Of a stretch of DNA of 64,000 nt, positions 18,780 to 26,765 are shown piece after piece. Position numbers and translations under genes: made by a program. Within the stretch, counting starts at the first letter, position 1. Every line of letters begins with the position of its first letter. Source of the DNA: an uncultured Propionibacteriaceae bacterium (GTDB lineage Bacteria; Actinomycetota; Actinomycetes; Propionibacteriales; Propionibacteriaceae). The stretch spans positions 1-64,000 of the forward strand of contig CAMDZW010000001.1 in the NCBI GenBank assembly GCA_945911015.1, given 5' to 3'. The notes under the pieces are model-generated. The model had not been told where the DNA came from. It saw nothing but the letters and a program-made list of their open reading frames with translations, and searched no databases.

Positions 18780-19850
18780 TCAGTAGAGCGTTGACATCGC
18801 TTCGCGGACCAACTCCAGCGTCCGGGTCGCGACCGCCCGTGCCGAGACGTTTCCGTCGCGGACCACCTGCAGGACATCACGTCCGGCAGCAGCAAGTTCG
18901 TCCCGGCGAGCCCGTAGCCCGGCCAGATGCTCGTTGACCGCCTCGGTGGTGATGCGTTTCAGCTCCCCTGCCCCGGCGTCACCGATCCGCTCAGCAATGA
19001 ATTCGGGTTCCTCGCCGGTGCACAGCGAAGCAATCAGCAGCAGGTTGGACACCTCCGGTCGGTGCTGGGGGTCGTAGTTGATGCGCCGCTCGGAGTCGGT
19101 CCGCGCCGCACGGATCAGGTCTCGGGTCTGGTCGGCGGTGTGGCGCAGCTGGATCGCATTGCCGCGGCTCTTGCTCATCTTCTGCCCGTCGAGTCCGAGC
19201 ACGACCGGCGCTTCGGACAGCAGGGCATCCGGCTCGGCGAACACCTGCCCGTAGCGGTCGTTGAAGCGACGCGCGATCAGCCGGGTGGTCTCCAGGTGCG
19301 GCAGCTGGTCCAGCCCGACCGGGACGACGGTGCCCCCGACAGCGAGGATGTCGGCGGCCTGGTGGACCGGATAGGTCAACAACAACCCCGACAGCGAACG
19401 GATCCCAGCTGCTTCGGCCTCGGCCCTGACGGTCGGATTGCGCTGCAGTTCGGCCACGCTCATCAGCGACAAGAACGGCAGCATCAGCTGGTTGAGCTCA
19501 GGAATGGCGCTGTGGGCGAAGAAGGTCGAACGTTGCGGGTCGATGCCGACCGCGAGCTGGTCGCAGAGGATCTCGATCACATCGTCCTCGATGCGTTGAG
19601 TGGTGTCCCGATCGGTGATCACCTGGTAGTCGGCGATCACCACGAAGGTCGGGACTCCTGCCTCCTGGAGCCGGACTCGATTGCGCAGGCTGCCGAACAG
19701 ATGCCCCAGGTGCAACGGCCCGGTCGGCCGGTCTCCGGTGAGGACGCGGGCGCTGTACGGATCGGTGCGGATCTGGGCCTCGATCGCGTCCGAGCGGCGC
19801 AGCGCTGTGGCACGGGAAGCGGTGATGTCGGATTCGAGGGTGATGGTCAC
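18780..19850 (-). CDS. trpS: Tryptophanyl-tRNA synthetase
   Basis: TrpS charges tRNA-Trp in the cytoplasm. The GTG at 19850 with AGGAG six nucleotides upstream gives 356 residues, the normal size for the bacterial enzyme. The class I signatures are TGDRPTGPLHLGH (HIGH-type at about 47-50) and KMSKS (near 225-229). The motif GLDQLPHLETTRLIARRFN contacts Trp and ATP. The 5' leader holds a short peptide with three consecutive Trp codons and a terminator, so expression should rise when charged tRNA-Trp is scarce. Trp-attenuated trpS genes are known from Streptomyces coelicolor. The gene is an insertion relative to the M. tuberculosis order PH-birA. Confidence 0.96.
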   Translation of the reverse strand: MTITLESDITASRATALRRSDAIEAQIRTDPYSARVLTGDRPTGPLHLGHLFGSLRNRVRLQEAGVPTFVVIADYQVITDRDTTQRIEDDVIEILCDQLAVGIDPQRSTFFAHSAIPELNQLMLPFLSLMSVAELQRNPTVRAEAEAAGIRSLSGLLLTYPVHQAADILAVGGTVVPVGLDQLPHLETTRLIARRFNDRYGQVFAEPDALLSEAPVVLGLDGQKMSKSRGNAIQLRHTADQTRDLIRAARTDSERRINYDPQHRPEVSNLLLIASLCTGEEPEFIAERIGDAGAGELKRITTEAVNEHLAGLRARRDELAAAGRDVLQVVRDGNVSARAVATRTLELVREAMSTLY

Positions 19851-19904
19851 GGGTGTCTCCTGACGGTTGGGCGCCGTCACGTCCATCGACCCCACAGATG
19901 ACGA

Positions 19905-19929
19905 AGGCCGAGTCGTGACGACTCGGCCT
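19905..19929 (-). terminator. Attenuator terminator upstream of trpS
   Basis: AGGCCGAGTCG and CGACTCGGCCT form a perfect 11-bp stem with a 3-nt loop, followed on the minus strand by TCGTC without a real U-tract. It lies 54 nt before the trpS start codon. Confidence 0.85.
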
Positions 19930-19993
19930 GGTGGTGGGTGCTGGATTCTCAGAGCACAGCGAGGCGAGGCGTCGACAACCGACGCCACCACCA
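19905..19993 (-). promoter_or_regulatory. Ribosome-mediated transcription attenuator of trpS
   Basis: Read on the minus strand, three Trp codons (19993-19985) run into GGCGTCG (19986-19980). That pairs with CGACGCC (19974-19968) as hairpin 1:2. Segment 2 extended (GACGCCTCGCC, 19973-19963) can instead pair with GGCCGAGTCGTC (19928-19917), apart from one mismatch and one bulge, as antiterminator 2:3. Segment 3 otherwise forms the perfect 11-bp terminator 3:4 (19905-19929). A ribosome stalled at the Trp codons would cover segment 1 and favour readthrough. The layout is read directly. The regulation is inferred from known trp attenuators. Confidence 0.85.
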
Positions 19994-20014
19994 CTGCTGC
20001 ACTCGCGTGTTCAC
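19949..20014 (-). CDS. trpS leader peptide with WWW
   Basis: This 21-residue open frame starts with GTG at 20014 and reads VNTRVQQWWWRR, then nine more residues to the TGA at 19949-19951. Three adjacent Trp codons are the mark of a tryptophan-sensing leader. No Shine-Dalgarno sequence is present. A TACGGT hexamer seven nucleotides before the GTG suggests that the transcript is leaderless. The peptide itself probably has no function beyond ribosome stalling. Confidence 0.85.
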   Translation of the reverse strand: MNTRVQQWWWRRLSTPRLAVL

Positions 20015-20021
20015 GAGCGAC

Positions 20022-20027
20022 ACCGTA
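20022..20027 (-). promoter_or_regulatory. Candidate -10 box of the trpS leader
   Basis: TACGGT on the minus strand lies 7 nt before the leader-peptide GTG. No convincing -35 element is visible. Confidence 0.45.
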
Positions 20028-20048
20028 CCACCGCCCGCCTTCTCGCCG

Positions 20049-21905
20049 TCATCCCTGATCACCGCTCCCGGGCGTGAGCTGCTCCGGCGGTTCAGGATCG
20101 CTGGTCGCCGTCTTGTAGGTTTCGGCGAGTTCCTCGTCCACGGGTGCCTCGACCCACGGATGCGGATCCGTCGAGTGGTCGTACGGGGTCGGGATCAGTG
20201 CGAAGTCGTCGCCATGCCTCTCCAGCCCGGCGCGCACCCCATGCCGTACGACACTGCGGGCATACCGGTCACGCAGGATCAACGGATCGCGGCGCAGATC
20301 CTTCAAGAAGGCAATCATCATGAACAGCATGATCACTGCGAACGGCAGCGCAGCGACGATGGTCGCGTTCTGCAGGGCGCTGAGCCCCTTGCCCTCCTCC
20401 TGAGAGACCAACAGCACGGCCGCAATGACCCCGACGAGCGACCCCCAGGTCACCGTCACCCACCGCGACGGCTCGGGACGACCCTGCTGCGACATCGTGC
20501 CCATGACCAGCGAGGCCGAGTCGGCGCCGGTGATGAAGAAGATCGCGATCAGCACCATCAACATGATGCTGGTGATGCCGGTCAGTGGCAGATGGTCCAA
20601 CACGCCGAAGAGCACATCCTCGGCCGGCCGGATCGGATGCTCGGCTCCGTTCAGTTGTTGGTCGATCGCCGTCGTGCCGAAGATGGCGAACCACAGCAGC
20701 GAGATCACCGACGGCACCGCGATGACGACCAGCACGAACTCACGGATGGTGCGTCCACGCGAGATCTTCGCGATGAACATCCCGACGAACGGGGACCAGG
20801 AGATCCACCAGGCCCAGTAGAAGATCGTCCACTGGGCGAGGAAAGCCTGGGCGTCGGGACCCTGGGCCGCATTGCGTCCCATCATCTGCGGCAGGTCACC
20901 GAGGAATTCGAAGGCGATGCCGGGGATGGCATTGAGGATGAGCAGACTCGGACCGACGAAGAACACGAAGAAGGCCAACAGGATGGCCGCCACCGAGTTG
21001 ATGTTGGACAGCGCCTGGATCCCGCGGGAGACGCCCGAGACGGCCGAGGCGATGAAGCAGGCGGTGAGTCCGGCGATCACGGCGATCAACACACCATTAC
21101 CGAGTCGGCCGGCGCCACTGATGATCTCGACGCCGCGGCCGATCTGCAAGGCGCCCAGTCCGAGTGAGGCCGCCGTGCCGAACAGGGTCACGATGATGGA
21201 GAAGATGTCGATGGTCCGTCCGATCGGCCCGCTGGTGGCACGCTCGCCGACCAGCGGCGCGAAGATCGATGAGATGAGTGGGGTGCGGCCGCGACGGAAG
21301 GCCCCGTACGCGATCGCGGCACCGACCAGGGCATAGAACGCCCACGCCTGCGGGCCCCAGTGGTACAGCACTTGGGCCTGCGCCTGCAGCATTGCTTCGC
21401 GCGTGCCACCGTCGACGGTGCCCGGCGGCGGTGTCTCGAAGAAGGTCAATGGCTCCGCGGCGCCCCAGAACACCAGGCCGATGCCCATACCTGCGGCGAA
21501 CAGCATCGAGATCCACGAGAACATCGAGAACTCGGGTTCCTCGTCGTCACGTCCGAGACGGATCCGGCCGAATCGGCTCACGCCGAGGAAAATCATGAAC
21601 AGCAGGATCACCGTGGCGATCGTGGTGAAGAACATGCCGGTGTACTTCACGACCCAGTCAAGGGCGGCCTTGGTCGCAGCGGCCAGACCCGGGCCGTTGA
21701 ACACTCCCCAACCGATGAACACCAGGGTGAAGGCGAGGGCGATGGCCAGCACCAGCCAGTCCGTGCGATAGCTGCGACCGGTCTGTTCGACCCCGACGCC
21801 CGGGATCAGTGCCGGGTGCACCCCTGACGGGGGCCGCGGAGCAAAGTTCTCCGCGAGCTTCCGGGCTGGACCGGAACGATTCGACTCCCCATTTTTTCTC
21901 GCCAT
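20049..21905 (-). CDS. BCCT family betaine/choline/carnitine-type transporter
   Basis: This secondary carrier of 618 residues has about twelve membrane spans. It shows the BCCT signature with the Gly-rich segment FAAGMGIGLVFWGAAEP, which in Na+-coupled betaine carriers lines the ion and substrate site. The Trp-rich motif FYWAWWISWSPFVGMFIAKISRGRTIREF forms the aromatic box. Uptake of glycine betaine or a related trimethylammonium solute for osmotic protection is the usual role. The C-terminal tail is acidic and hydrophilic and may sense osmotic strength. The ATG at 21905 is chosen because upstream residues look non-coding. The gene is divergent from an ABC-2 exporter, and TTCGG-TC-CCGAA (21954-21965) lies between them. 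Confidence 0.92.
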   Translation of the reverse strand: MARKNGESNRSGPARKLAENFAPRPPSGVHPALIPGVGVEQTGRSYRTDWLVLAIALAFTLVFIGWGVFNGPGLAAATKAALDWVVKYTGMFFTTIATVILLFMIFLGVSRFGRIRLGRDDEEPEFSMFSWISMLFAAGMGIGLVFWGAAEPLTFFETPPPGTVDGGTREAMLQAQAQVLYHWGPQAWAFYALVGAAIAYGAFRRGRTPLISSIFAPLVGERATSGPIGRTIDIFSIIVTLFGTAASLGLGALQIGRGVEIISGAGRLGNGVLIAVIAGLTACFIASAVSGVSRGIQALSNINSVAAILLAFFVFFVGPSLLILNAIPGIAFEFLGDLPQMMGRNAAQGPDAQAFLAQWTIFYWAWWISWSPFVGMFIAKISRGRTIREFVLVVIAVPSVISLLWFAIFGTTAIDQQLNGAEHPIRPAEDVLFGVLDHLPLTGITSIMLMVLIAIFFITGADSASLVMGTMSQQGRPEPSRWVTVTWGSLVGVIAAVLLVSQEEGKGLSALQNATIVAALPFAVIMLFMMIAFLKDLRRDPLILRDRYARSVVRHGVRAGLERHGDDFALIPTPYDHSTDPHPWVEAPVDEELAETYKTATSDPEPPEQLTPGSGDQG

Positions 21906-22023
21906 GGGCAGCCATTGTGCACGGCATCGCGCCGATCCGCTGTCAGGACACGGTTCGGTCCCGAATCGGCCCCGACGCCCTCTGGTGCTCGGCTGGTGGA
22001 GTTGGACCCGGCAGACTGTGGGC

Positions 22024-23019
22024 ATGGCCGAGGACTACCGACCACGTCGAGCTCTGGACCCGTGGCATGAATCCCCTGACGAACCATCCCGTACGGGAGT
22101 CGGCGCCATCGCCTTCGCCGGACTGACCAAACGATTCGGGACTGTCCGAGCGGTCGAGGACCTGACCTTCACCGCCGAGCCCGGGCGGGTGACCGGATTC
22201 CTCGGTCCCAACGGGGCCGGCAAGACCACAACGTTGCGGATGTTGGTCGGACTGGTCCGGCCGACATCGGGGACCGCGACCTTCGGTGGCAAGCGGTATG
22301 TCGACCTTGCCCATCCCCAGCGCACCGTCGGGGTCGCCATCGATGCCAACTTCCACCCCGGCCGCAGCGGACGTGACCACCTGCGGGTGATGGCACCGAC
22401 GGCCGGCGCCGACGACGCCCGAGTCGATGAGGTGTTGGAGCAGGTCGAGCTCAGCCCGGCCGCAGGACGCAAGGCCGGCGGCTACTCCCTCGGCATGCGG
22501 CAACGGCTCGCCCTGGCAACGGCATTGTTGGGTGACCCGGACTATCTGATCCTCGACGAGCCGGCCAACGGACTGGACCCGGAGGGGATCCGTTGGCTGC
22601 GGTCCTTCCTGGCCGGGTTTGCCGACCAGGGCCGGGTGGTCCTGGTTTCGTCGCACATGCTCGGCGAGGTGCACCAGACCGCCGACGATGTCGCGGTGAT
22701 CGGTCATGGTCGGCTGCTGCGGTACGCCCCGATCGACGAACTCGAGGTGTCCGCCCCGGCCTGTCAGCTGGTGGTCAGCGATCCTGACGCTGCCATCCGT
22801 GCCCTGGCCGCGGCCGGCATCTCAGCCACGCGCATGCCGGCCCCGGGGCAACCGCACCAACTACGGGTCGAGTCACAGGATCTCGAGCTGGTGGGCCGCA
22901 CGGTCTTTGATGCGGGACTGCCGGTCTTCAGTCTGGTCAAGGAGACCACGAGCCTGGAGGAGACCTTCTTCCGGATGCTCGCTCAGGACAGCCAGCAGCC
23001 CCAGGAGGTGGCCCGATGA
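22024..23019 (+). CDS. ABC-2 type exporter ATP-binding protein
   Basis: This ATPase of 331 residues has Walker A LGPNGAGKTTTLRM, the signature YSLGMRQRLALA and Walker B YLILDEPANGLDPEG, followed by the H-loop SSHMLGEV. The C-terminal part (residues 220-331) matches the extension seen in antibiotic- and bacitracin-type exporters. It starts at the ATG 22024 and overlaps the permease start by 4 nt. The exported substrate is unknown. The small size of the system and a single permease suggest a homodimeric permease. Confidence 0.9.
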   Translation: MAEDYRPRRALDPWHESPDEPSRTGVGAIAFAGLTKRFGTVRAVEDLTFTAEPGRVTGFLGPNGAGKTTTLRMLVGLVRPTSGTATFGGKRYVDLAHPQRTVGVAIDANFHPGRSGRDHLRVMAPTAGADDARVDEVLEQVELSPAAGRKAGGYSLGMRQRLALATALLGDPDYLILDEPANGLDPEGIRWLRSFLAGFADQGRVVLVSSHMLGEVHQTADDVAVIGHGRLLRYAPIDELEVSAPACQLVVSDPDAAIRALAAAGISATRMPAPGQPHQLRVESQDLELVGRTVFDAGLPVFSLVKETTSLEETFFRMLAQDSQQPQEVAR

Positions 23020-23816
23020 TGGCGACCATCACGTCCGAGTGGCGCAAGTACACCAGCACCAAGTTGTGGTGGATCCTGGTGATCGTAGTCTTTGCCGGCG
23101 GCGCACTCTATGCCGCGATGTACGGGGTGATGACCGCCTTGCCAGTGACGTTGGCCGACGGCGATGTCGATGCCTTCACCACCGTGGCGACGATCTCGAG
23201 CATCTACAACGGCGGCAACACCCTGACCCGGATCCTGGCCCTGGTGCTCGGGGTGATGGCCATGGGCCAGGAGTACCGACACCGCACGATGGGTTGGGCC
23301 TATCTCGCCACCCCGGTCCGGGCCAAGGTGGTCGGGGCAAAAGCACTGGTGGTGTTGGGATTCGGTGCCCTGTACGGCGTGGTCAATGCGATCGCCGGGA
23401 TCGTGGTGGCGATTCCTCTGGTCGGCTGGTTCGGCGGCAGCATGATGCTCGACGATCCTGAGGTGTGGCGAGCCATCGTGATGGGCATCCTCTCGCTGGC
23501 ACTGTGGTGCCTGCTGGGGATGGGTCTGGGCGTGTTGATCAAGAACATGGTTGTCGCCGTGGTGTTGGCGATCGTCTTCGCGTACATGGTCGAACCACTG
23601 ATCAGCTTCATCTTTGTCTTCCAGGAGTGGGACCTGCTGCTCAACCTGATGCCGTCCGGGGCGACGAGTGCCCTGATGGGCCTGGCGGAGAATCCGTTGA
23701 TGATGGCACCGAGCGAGCCCTTCGCCTGGTGGCTGGCCGGTCTGGTGCTGGTGGCCTGGGCAGCCATCCCGACAGCGATCGGCTGCCTGGCCACGCTCGG
23801 CAAGGATGTCGACTGA
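23016..23816 (+). CDS. ABC-2 type permease
   Basis: This partner membrane protein has 266 residues and about six membrane spans. The N-terminus TITSEWRKYTSTKLWWILV and the segment MAMGQEYRHRTMGWAYLATPVR are typical of ABC-2 permeases (interface helix and connecting loop). Its ATG overlaps the ATPase stop (ATGA), and a second ATG follows immediately. It ends 6 nt before the stop of the convergent MFS gene. Confidence 0.88.
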   Translation: MMATITSEWRKYTSTKLWWILVIVVFAGGALYAAMYGVMTALPVTLADGDVDAFTTVATISSIYNGGNTLTRILALVLGVMAMGQEYRHRTMGWAYLATPVRAKVVGAKALVVLGFGALYGVVNAIAGIVVAIPLVGWFGGSMMLDDPEVWRAIVMGILSLALWCLLGMGLGVLIKNMVVAVVLAIVFAYMVEPLISFIFVFQEWDLLLNLMPSGATSALMGLAENPLMMAPSEPFAWWLAGLVLVAWAAIPTAIGCLATLGKDVD

Positions 23817-23822
23817 GGCCGG

Positions 23823-25136
23823 TCAGCGCCGACTGCTCAGCCTCTCCCGACCGGCGACCTCATCTCCCGCGTCGCGGCGCAGGGTCAGCACGGCCACCAG
23901 GATCGTGCCGAGGCAAAGTGCGCTCGCACTGATCGCCAGCGAGACGTGCACCCCAGTCAGGATGCCGACCATCCCCACGGTCACACCGCTGCCGAGCTTC
24001 AGACCGCTGGCCGCCATCGAATACAGCCCGATCACCCGGCCTCGTTCGGCGGCCGGAGCCGCCAACTGGACCACGGTCTGTCCGACGGTGGCCGAGATCA
24101 TCGTCGCGGCACCACAGACGACCAGCAACATCAGGGACAGGAGGTAGTTGCGCGACAAGGCGAAACTGGCCGCACAGGCACCCAGGACGAAGGTCGAGAC
24201 CATCGCCGTACGGACATTGGGTGAGACACCGCCGGTCGCCTCGACGGCGAAGCCGCCGACAACACCGCCGACTCCGGTGGCAAACAGCAGCAACCCGTAC
24301 GACACGCCGGCGTCGCCGATGCCGAGGTCGGCGGCGAAGGCGGGCATCGCTGACTGGATCGCCGATCCGATGAAGAAGGAGGCGAGCCCGGCCAGGATGA
24401 TCATCGACATCAGGGTGCGGTTGCCACTGACTCGATGCAGCACGACGATCGCGTCACGCAGGCTGAGCCGGGCCCTGGTGGTCGCGCCGCCCCTGGTGTG
24501 GCCGGTGAACCGGGTGATCAGCAGGAAGATCGTCAACGGCAAATAGAAGGCAGCATTGACCAAGATCCCGTACGTCGGGCCGAGACCCAGCAGCAGCACC
24601 GACCCGATCACCGGCCCGCACAGCACCCCGAGGCTCTTGAAGGTCGCGTTCAACCGGACCGCACTGGGCAGGTCCCGAGGCCCGACCAGATCGTGCAACA
24701 TCAGCTGCTCCCCCGGCCCCCACATCGCCCCGGCCATGCCGTGCAGCACCAACAACACACAGGCATGCCACATCTGGAGGCTGTCGGTGAGGAAGAGCAC
24801 GCCCCAGCTGATCGAGACGAACATGAACAACAGCTGGCCGGCCTGGATCACCCGGCGACAGTCGAAACGGTCGGCGAGGTTGCCGAAGAAGACCGACAGG
24901 AACAGAAACGGCACCCAGTGGCTGATCACTTGGAAGCCGACCAGCAGCTCGGACTGGAACGTCTGCCACAACACCCAGTAGGTGATGACATGTTCGATGT
25001 TGTCGGCCATCATGGCCAGCCCGCTCCCGAACAGGTACGGGCGACAGTGCCGATTGCGCAAGGCCGCGAACCGGACCGGGCGCTCGGATGCCGACGACGT
25101 CGTGCTTGCCGTCCCGGGCTCACAGCGGGGACACAA
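23823..25136 (-). CDS. MFS transporter, EntS-like exporter group
   Basis: This membrane transporter of 437 residues has about twelve spans. The TTG at 25136 preceded by GGAGGTCGCC is the best start, since no ATG or GTG with a ribosome site exists near the first span. The loop FGNLADRFDCRRVIQAGQLLF between spans 2 and 3 is the MFS motif A region. The segment MWGPGEQLMLHDLVGPRDLPSAVRLN resembles the EntS/MFS-3 exporter group. A short Cys-containing N-terminus (CPRCEPG) is unusual. Substrate is unknown, and efflux is more likely than uptake from family resemblance. Confidence 0.82.
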   Translation of the reverse strand: MCPRCEPGTASTTSSASERPVRFAALRNRHCRPYLFGSGLAMMADNIEHVITYWVLWQTFQSELLVGFQVISHWVPFLFLSVFFGNLADRFDCRRVIQAGQLLFMFVSISWGVLFLTDSLQMWHACVLLVLHGMAGAMWGPGEQLMLHDLVGPRDLPSAVRLNATFKSLGVLCGPVIGSVLLLGLGPTYGILVNAAFYLPLTIFLLITRFTGHTRGGATTRARLSLRDAIVVLHRVSGNRTLMSMIILAGLASFFIGSAIQSAMPAFAADLGIGDAGVSYGLLLFATGVGGVVGGFAVEATGGVSPNVRTAMVSTFVLGACAASFALSRNYLLSLMLLVVCGAATMISATVGQTVVQLAAPAAERGRVIGLYSMAASGLKLGSGVTVGMVGILTGVHVSLAISASALCLGTILVAVLTLRRDAGDEVAGRERLSSRR

Positions 25137-25249
25137 GGCGACCTCCGTTTCAACGGGCCGACTGGGCCCGTGTCGACGCGCATCGAAACCCTCGGACCGT
25201 ACCACCGAAGTCCAGCTCGTCGGCTCAGGCGACCGACGAGCAAGCCAGA

Positions 25250-26068
25250 TCAGCGCAGGTGCACCACATCGCCGGCCACGACGATGTGATCGTGACCGTC
25301 CGCCCGGACCACCAGGGATCCGTCGGCGTCGATCCGTACGGCTTCGCCGACCAGCTGGGTCTGTCCCAGATCCACGCGCACGCGTTGACCAACCGTGGTG
25401 CACCGATTCCGGTAGAGGTCGACCAGCAGGTCGTCCTGCTCCTGCGATTCCCACCACAGCAGCAACTTTTCCAGCCGAACCAGCAGGTCGGCGATGACCC
25501 CGGTGACGTCAAGACCGCGGGCGCCCGACAGCGACAGGGAGGTTGCCGTGGGGACCGGCAGTTCATCCTGGGTGGCGGTGGTGTTGAGCCCGATTCCCAG
25601 GATGCAGACCGGGCCTTGTGCGGTGTCGACCCGTTCGGACAGCAGCCCGGCGATCTTGCGGCCGATGCCGGCGGTGGTGGACCCGCCGACCAGGACATCG
25701 TTGGGCCACTTCAGACCGGCCGCGACCCCGACGGAGCGGGCGGTGTCGGCAACCGCGATTCCCACCACCAGCGACAGCCACGACCACTGGTCGGGCCGAG
25801 TTGGCCGCCACGACACCGAGATCGCTTGCGAGGTCCCCGGTGCTGCGCTCCACCCTCGGTCGCGTCGACCACGGCCGGCCGTCTGGTGGTCAGCCACCAG
25901 GACCTGACCGACCGGTTGACCCGCGCGGGCTGCTGCGGCCAGATCAGCATTGGTCGAACCGGTCTCGGCCACCACGTCGACTCGGGAGTAGATCCCTGCC
26001 GGCCGGAGGACGGCTGCCGCGAGGCGCTGGGCATCAACGGTCGGGGGCGGTGCTGCAGAGTCGGTCAC
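25250..26068 (-). CDS. birA: Biotin--[biotin carboxyl-carrier] protein ligase BirA
   Basis: BirA attaches biotin to acyl-CoA carboxylase carrier domains through biotinyl-AMP. The 272-residue protein has TGSTNADL, the biotinyl-AMP loop TAGRGRRDRGW and LKWPNDVLVGG with the catalytic Lys. It lacks the N-terminal helix-turn-helix of the E. coli repressor-ligase, so it is a monofunctional group I enzyme. It starts with GTG at 26068, with TACCCT seven nucleotides upstream. In M. tuberculosis birA follows the Rv3278c homologue directly and precedes accD5. Here the ABC, BCCT, MFS and trpS genes separate the first two, and no carboxylase gene is nearby. Confidence 0.93.
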   Translation of the reverse strand: MTDSAAPPPTVDAQRLAAAVLRPAGIYSRVDVVAETGSTNADLAAAARAGQPVGQVLVADHQTAGRGRRDRGWSAAPGTSQAISVSWRPTRPDQWSWLSLVVGIAVADTARSVGVAAGLKWPNDVLVGGSTTAGIGRKIAGLLSERVDTAQGPVCILGIGLNTTATQDELPVPTATSLSLSGARGLDVTGVIADLLVRLEKLLLWWESQEQDDLLVDLYRNRCTTVGQRVRVDLGQTQLVGEAVRIDADGSLVVRADGHDHIVVAGDVVHLR

Positions 26069-26075
26069 GACGGTC

Positions 26076-26081
26076 AGGGTA
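26076..26081 (-). promoter_or_regulatory. Candidate -10 box of birA
   Basis: TACCCT on the minus strand lies 7 nt before the birA GTG, consistent with a leaderless mRNA. Confidence 0.45.
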
Positions 26082-26096
26082 GCGTCGACGAGTCGA

Positions 26097-26765
26097 TCAG
26101 TGGCCGGTCAGTCCGGCCCGATGGCCCAACAGCGCGGCTTGGACTCGGTTGGCGACGCCGAGATGGACGAACACTTGCCGGACGTACTGTTTGACGGTTC
26201 CCTCAGCCAGATGGAGATGTTGGGCGATGTCGGCATTGGAGGCGCCACGGGACAGTTCGGTGAGCACGGCGACCAACTGCGGGCTCAGACCGGTGACCTG
26301 TTCACGCGCCCGCCGCTCGGCACGAACTCGCTCGATGGCATCGGCCCTCAGGAACCACGGTGCCATCCGCGGTGAGAACACCGCACCGCCGGCAGCCAGG
26401 TCGAGCACGGCCTGGATCAGGGCGGCTGGAGGGTCAGACTTCAGACAGTAGCCATCGGCGCCGGCCTCGATGGCAGCGCTCAGATAGTCCTCATCGCCGA
26501 AAGTGGTCAACATCGCCACTGCGGTCCGGCTGCCGCGTCGGTGCAGCTCGGTCAAGGTCGCCAGACCGTCCAACGTGGGCATCCGTACGTCGAGCAGCAC
26601 CACCTCGACACGTCGGCTGGCCAGTTGGGTGAGCAGGTCACGGCCGTCGGCGGCACTGACCACAACCTCGATGCGTGGATCGGATTCGAGGATGCCGCGG
26701 ATGCCTTCGCGGACCAGATGGTCGTCGTCGGCCAGTGCGACCCGGATCGAAGAGGTGCTGGTCAC
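26097..26765 (-). CDS. NarL/LuxR-family response regulator
   Basis: This DNA-binding regulator has 222 residues. The receiver domain carries the acidic pair in LADDDHLVREG, the phospho-acceptor Asp in VVLLDVRMP and the Lys in YCLKSDPP. The C-terminal LuxR-type helix-turn-helix is TELSRGASNADIAQHLHLAEGTVKQYVRQVFVHLG. The GTG start overlaps the stop of the cognate kinase by 4 nt (GTGA). Target genes are not known. The divergent phosphatidyltransferase gene upstream of the kinase is one candidate. Confidence 0.92.
   Translation of the reverse strand: MTSTSSIRVALADDDHLVREGIRGILESDPRIEVVVSAADGRDLLTQLASRRVEVVLLDVRMPTLDGLATLTELHRRGSRTAVAMLTTFGDEDYLSAAIEAGADGYCLKSDPPAALIQAVLDLAAGGAVFSPRMAPWFLRADAIERVRAERRAREQVTGLSPQLVAVLTELSRGASNADIAQHLHLAEGTVKQYVRQVFVHLGVANRVQAALLGHRAGLTGH

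Noticed and set aside
19851-20048. T-box riboswitch upstream of trpS
   Set aside because: No T-box sequence or specifier stem was found. The WWW leader peptide and alternative hairpins explain the region as ribosome-mediated attenuation.
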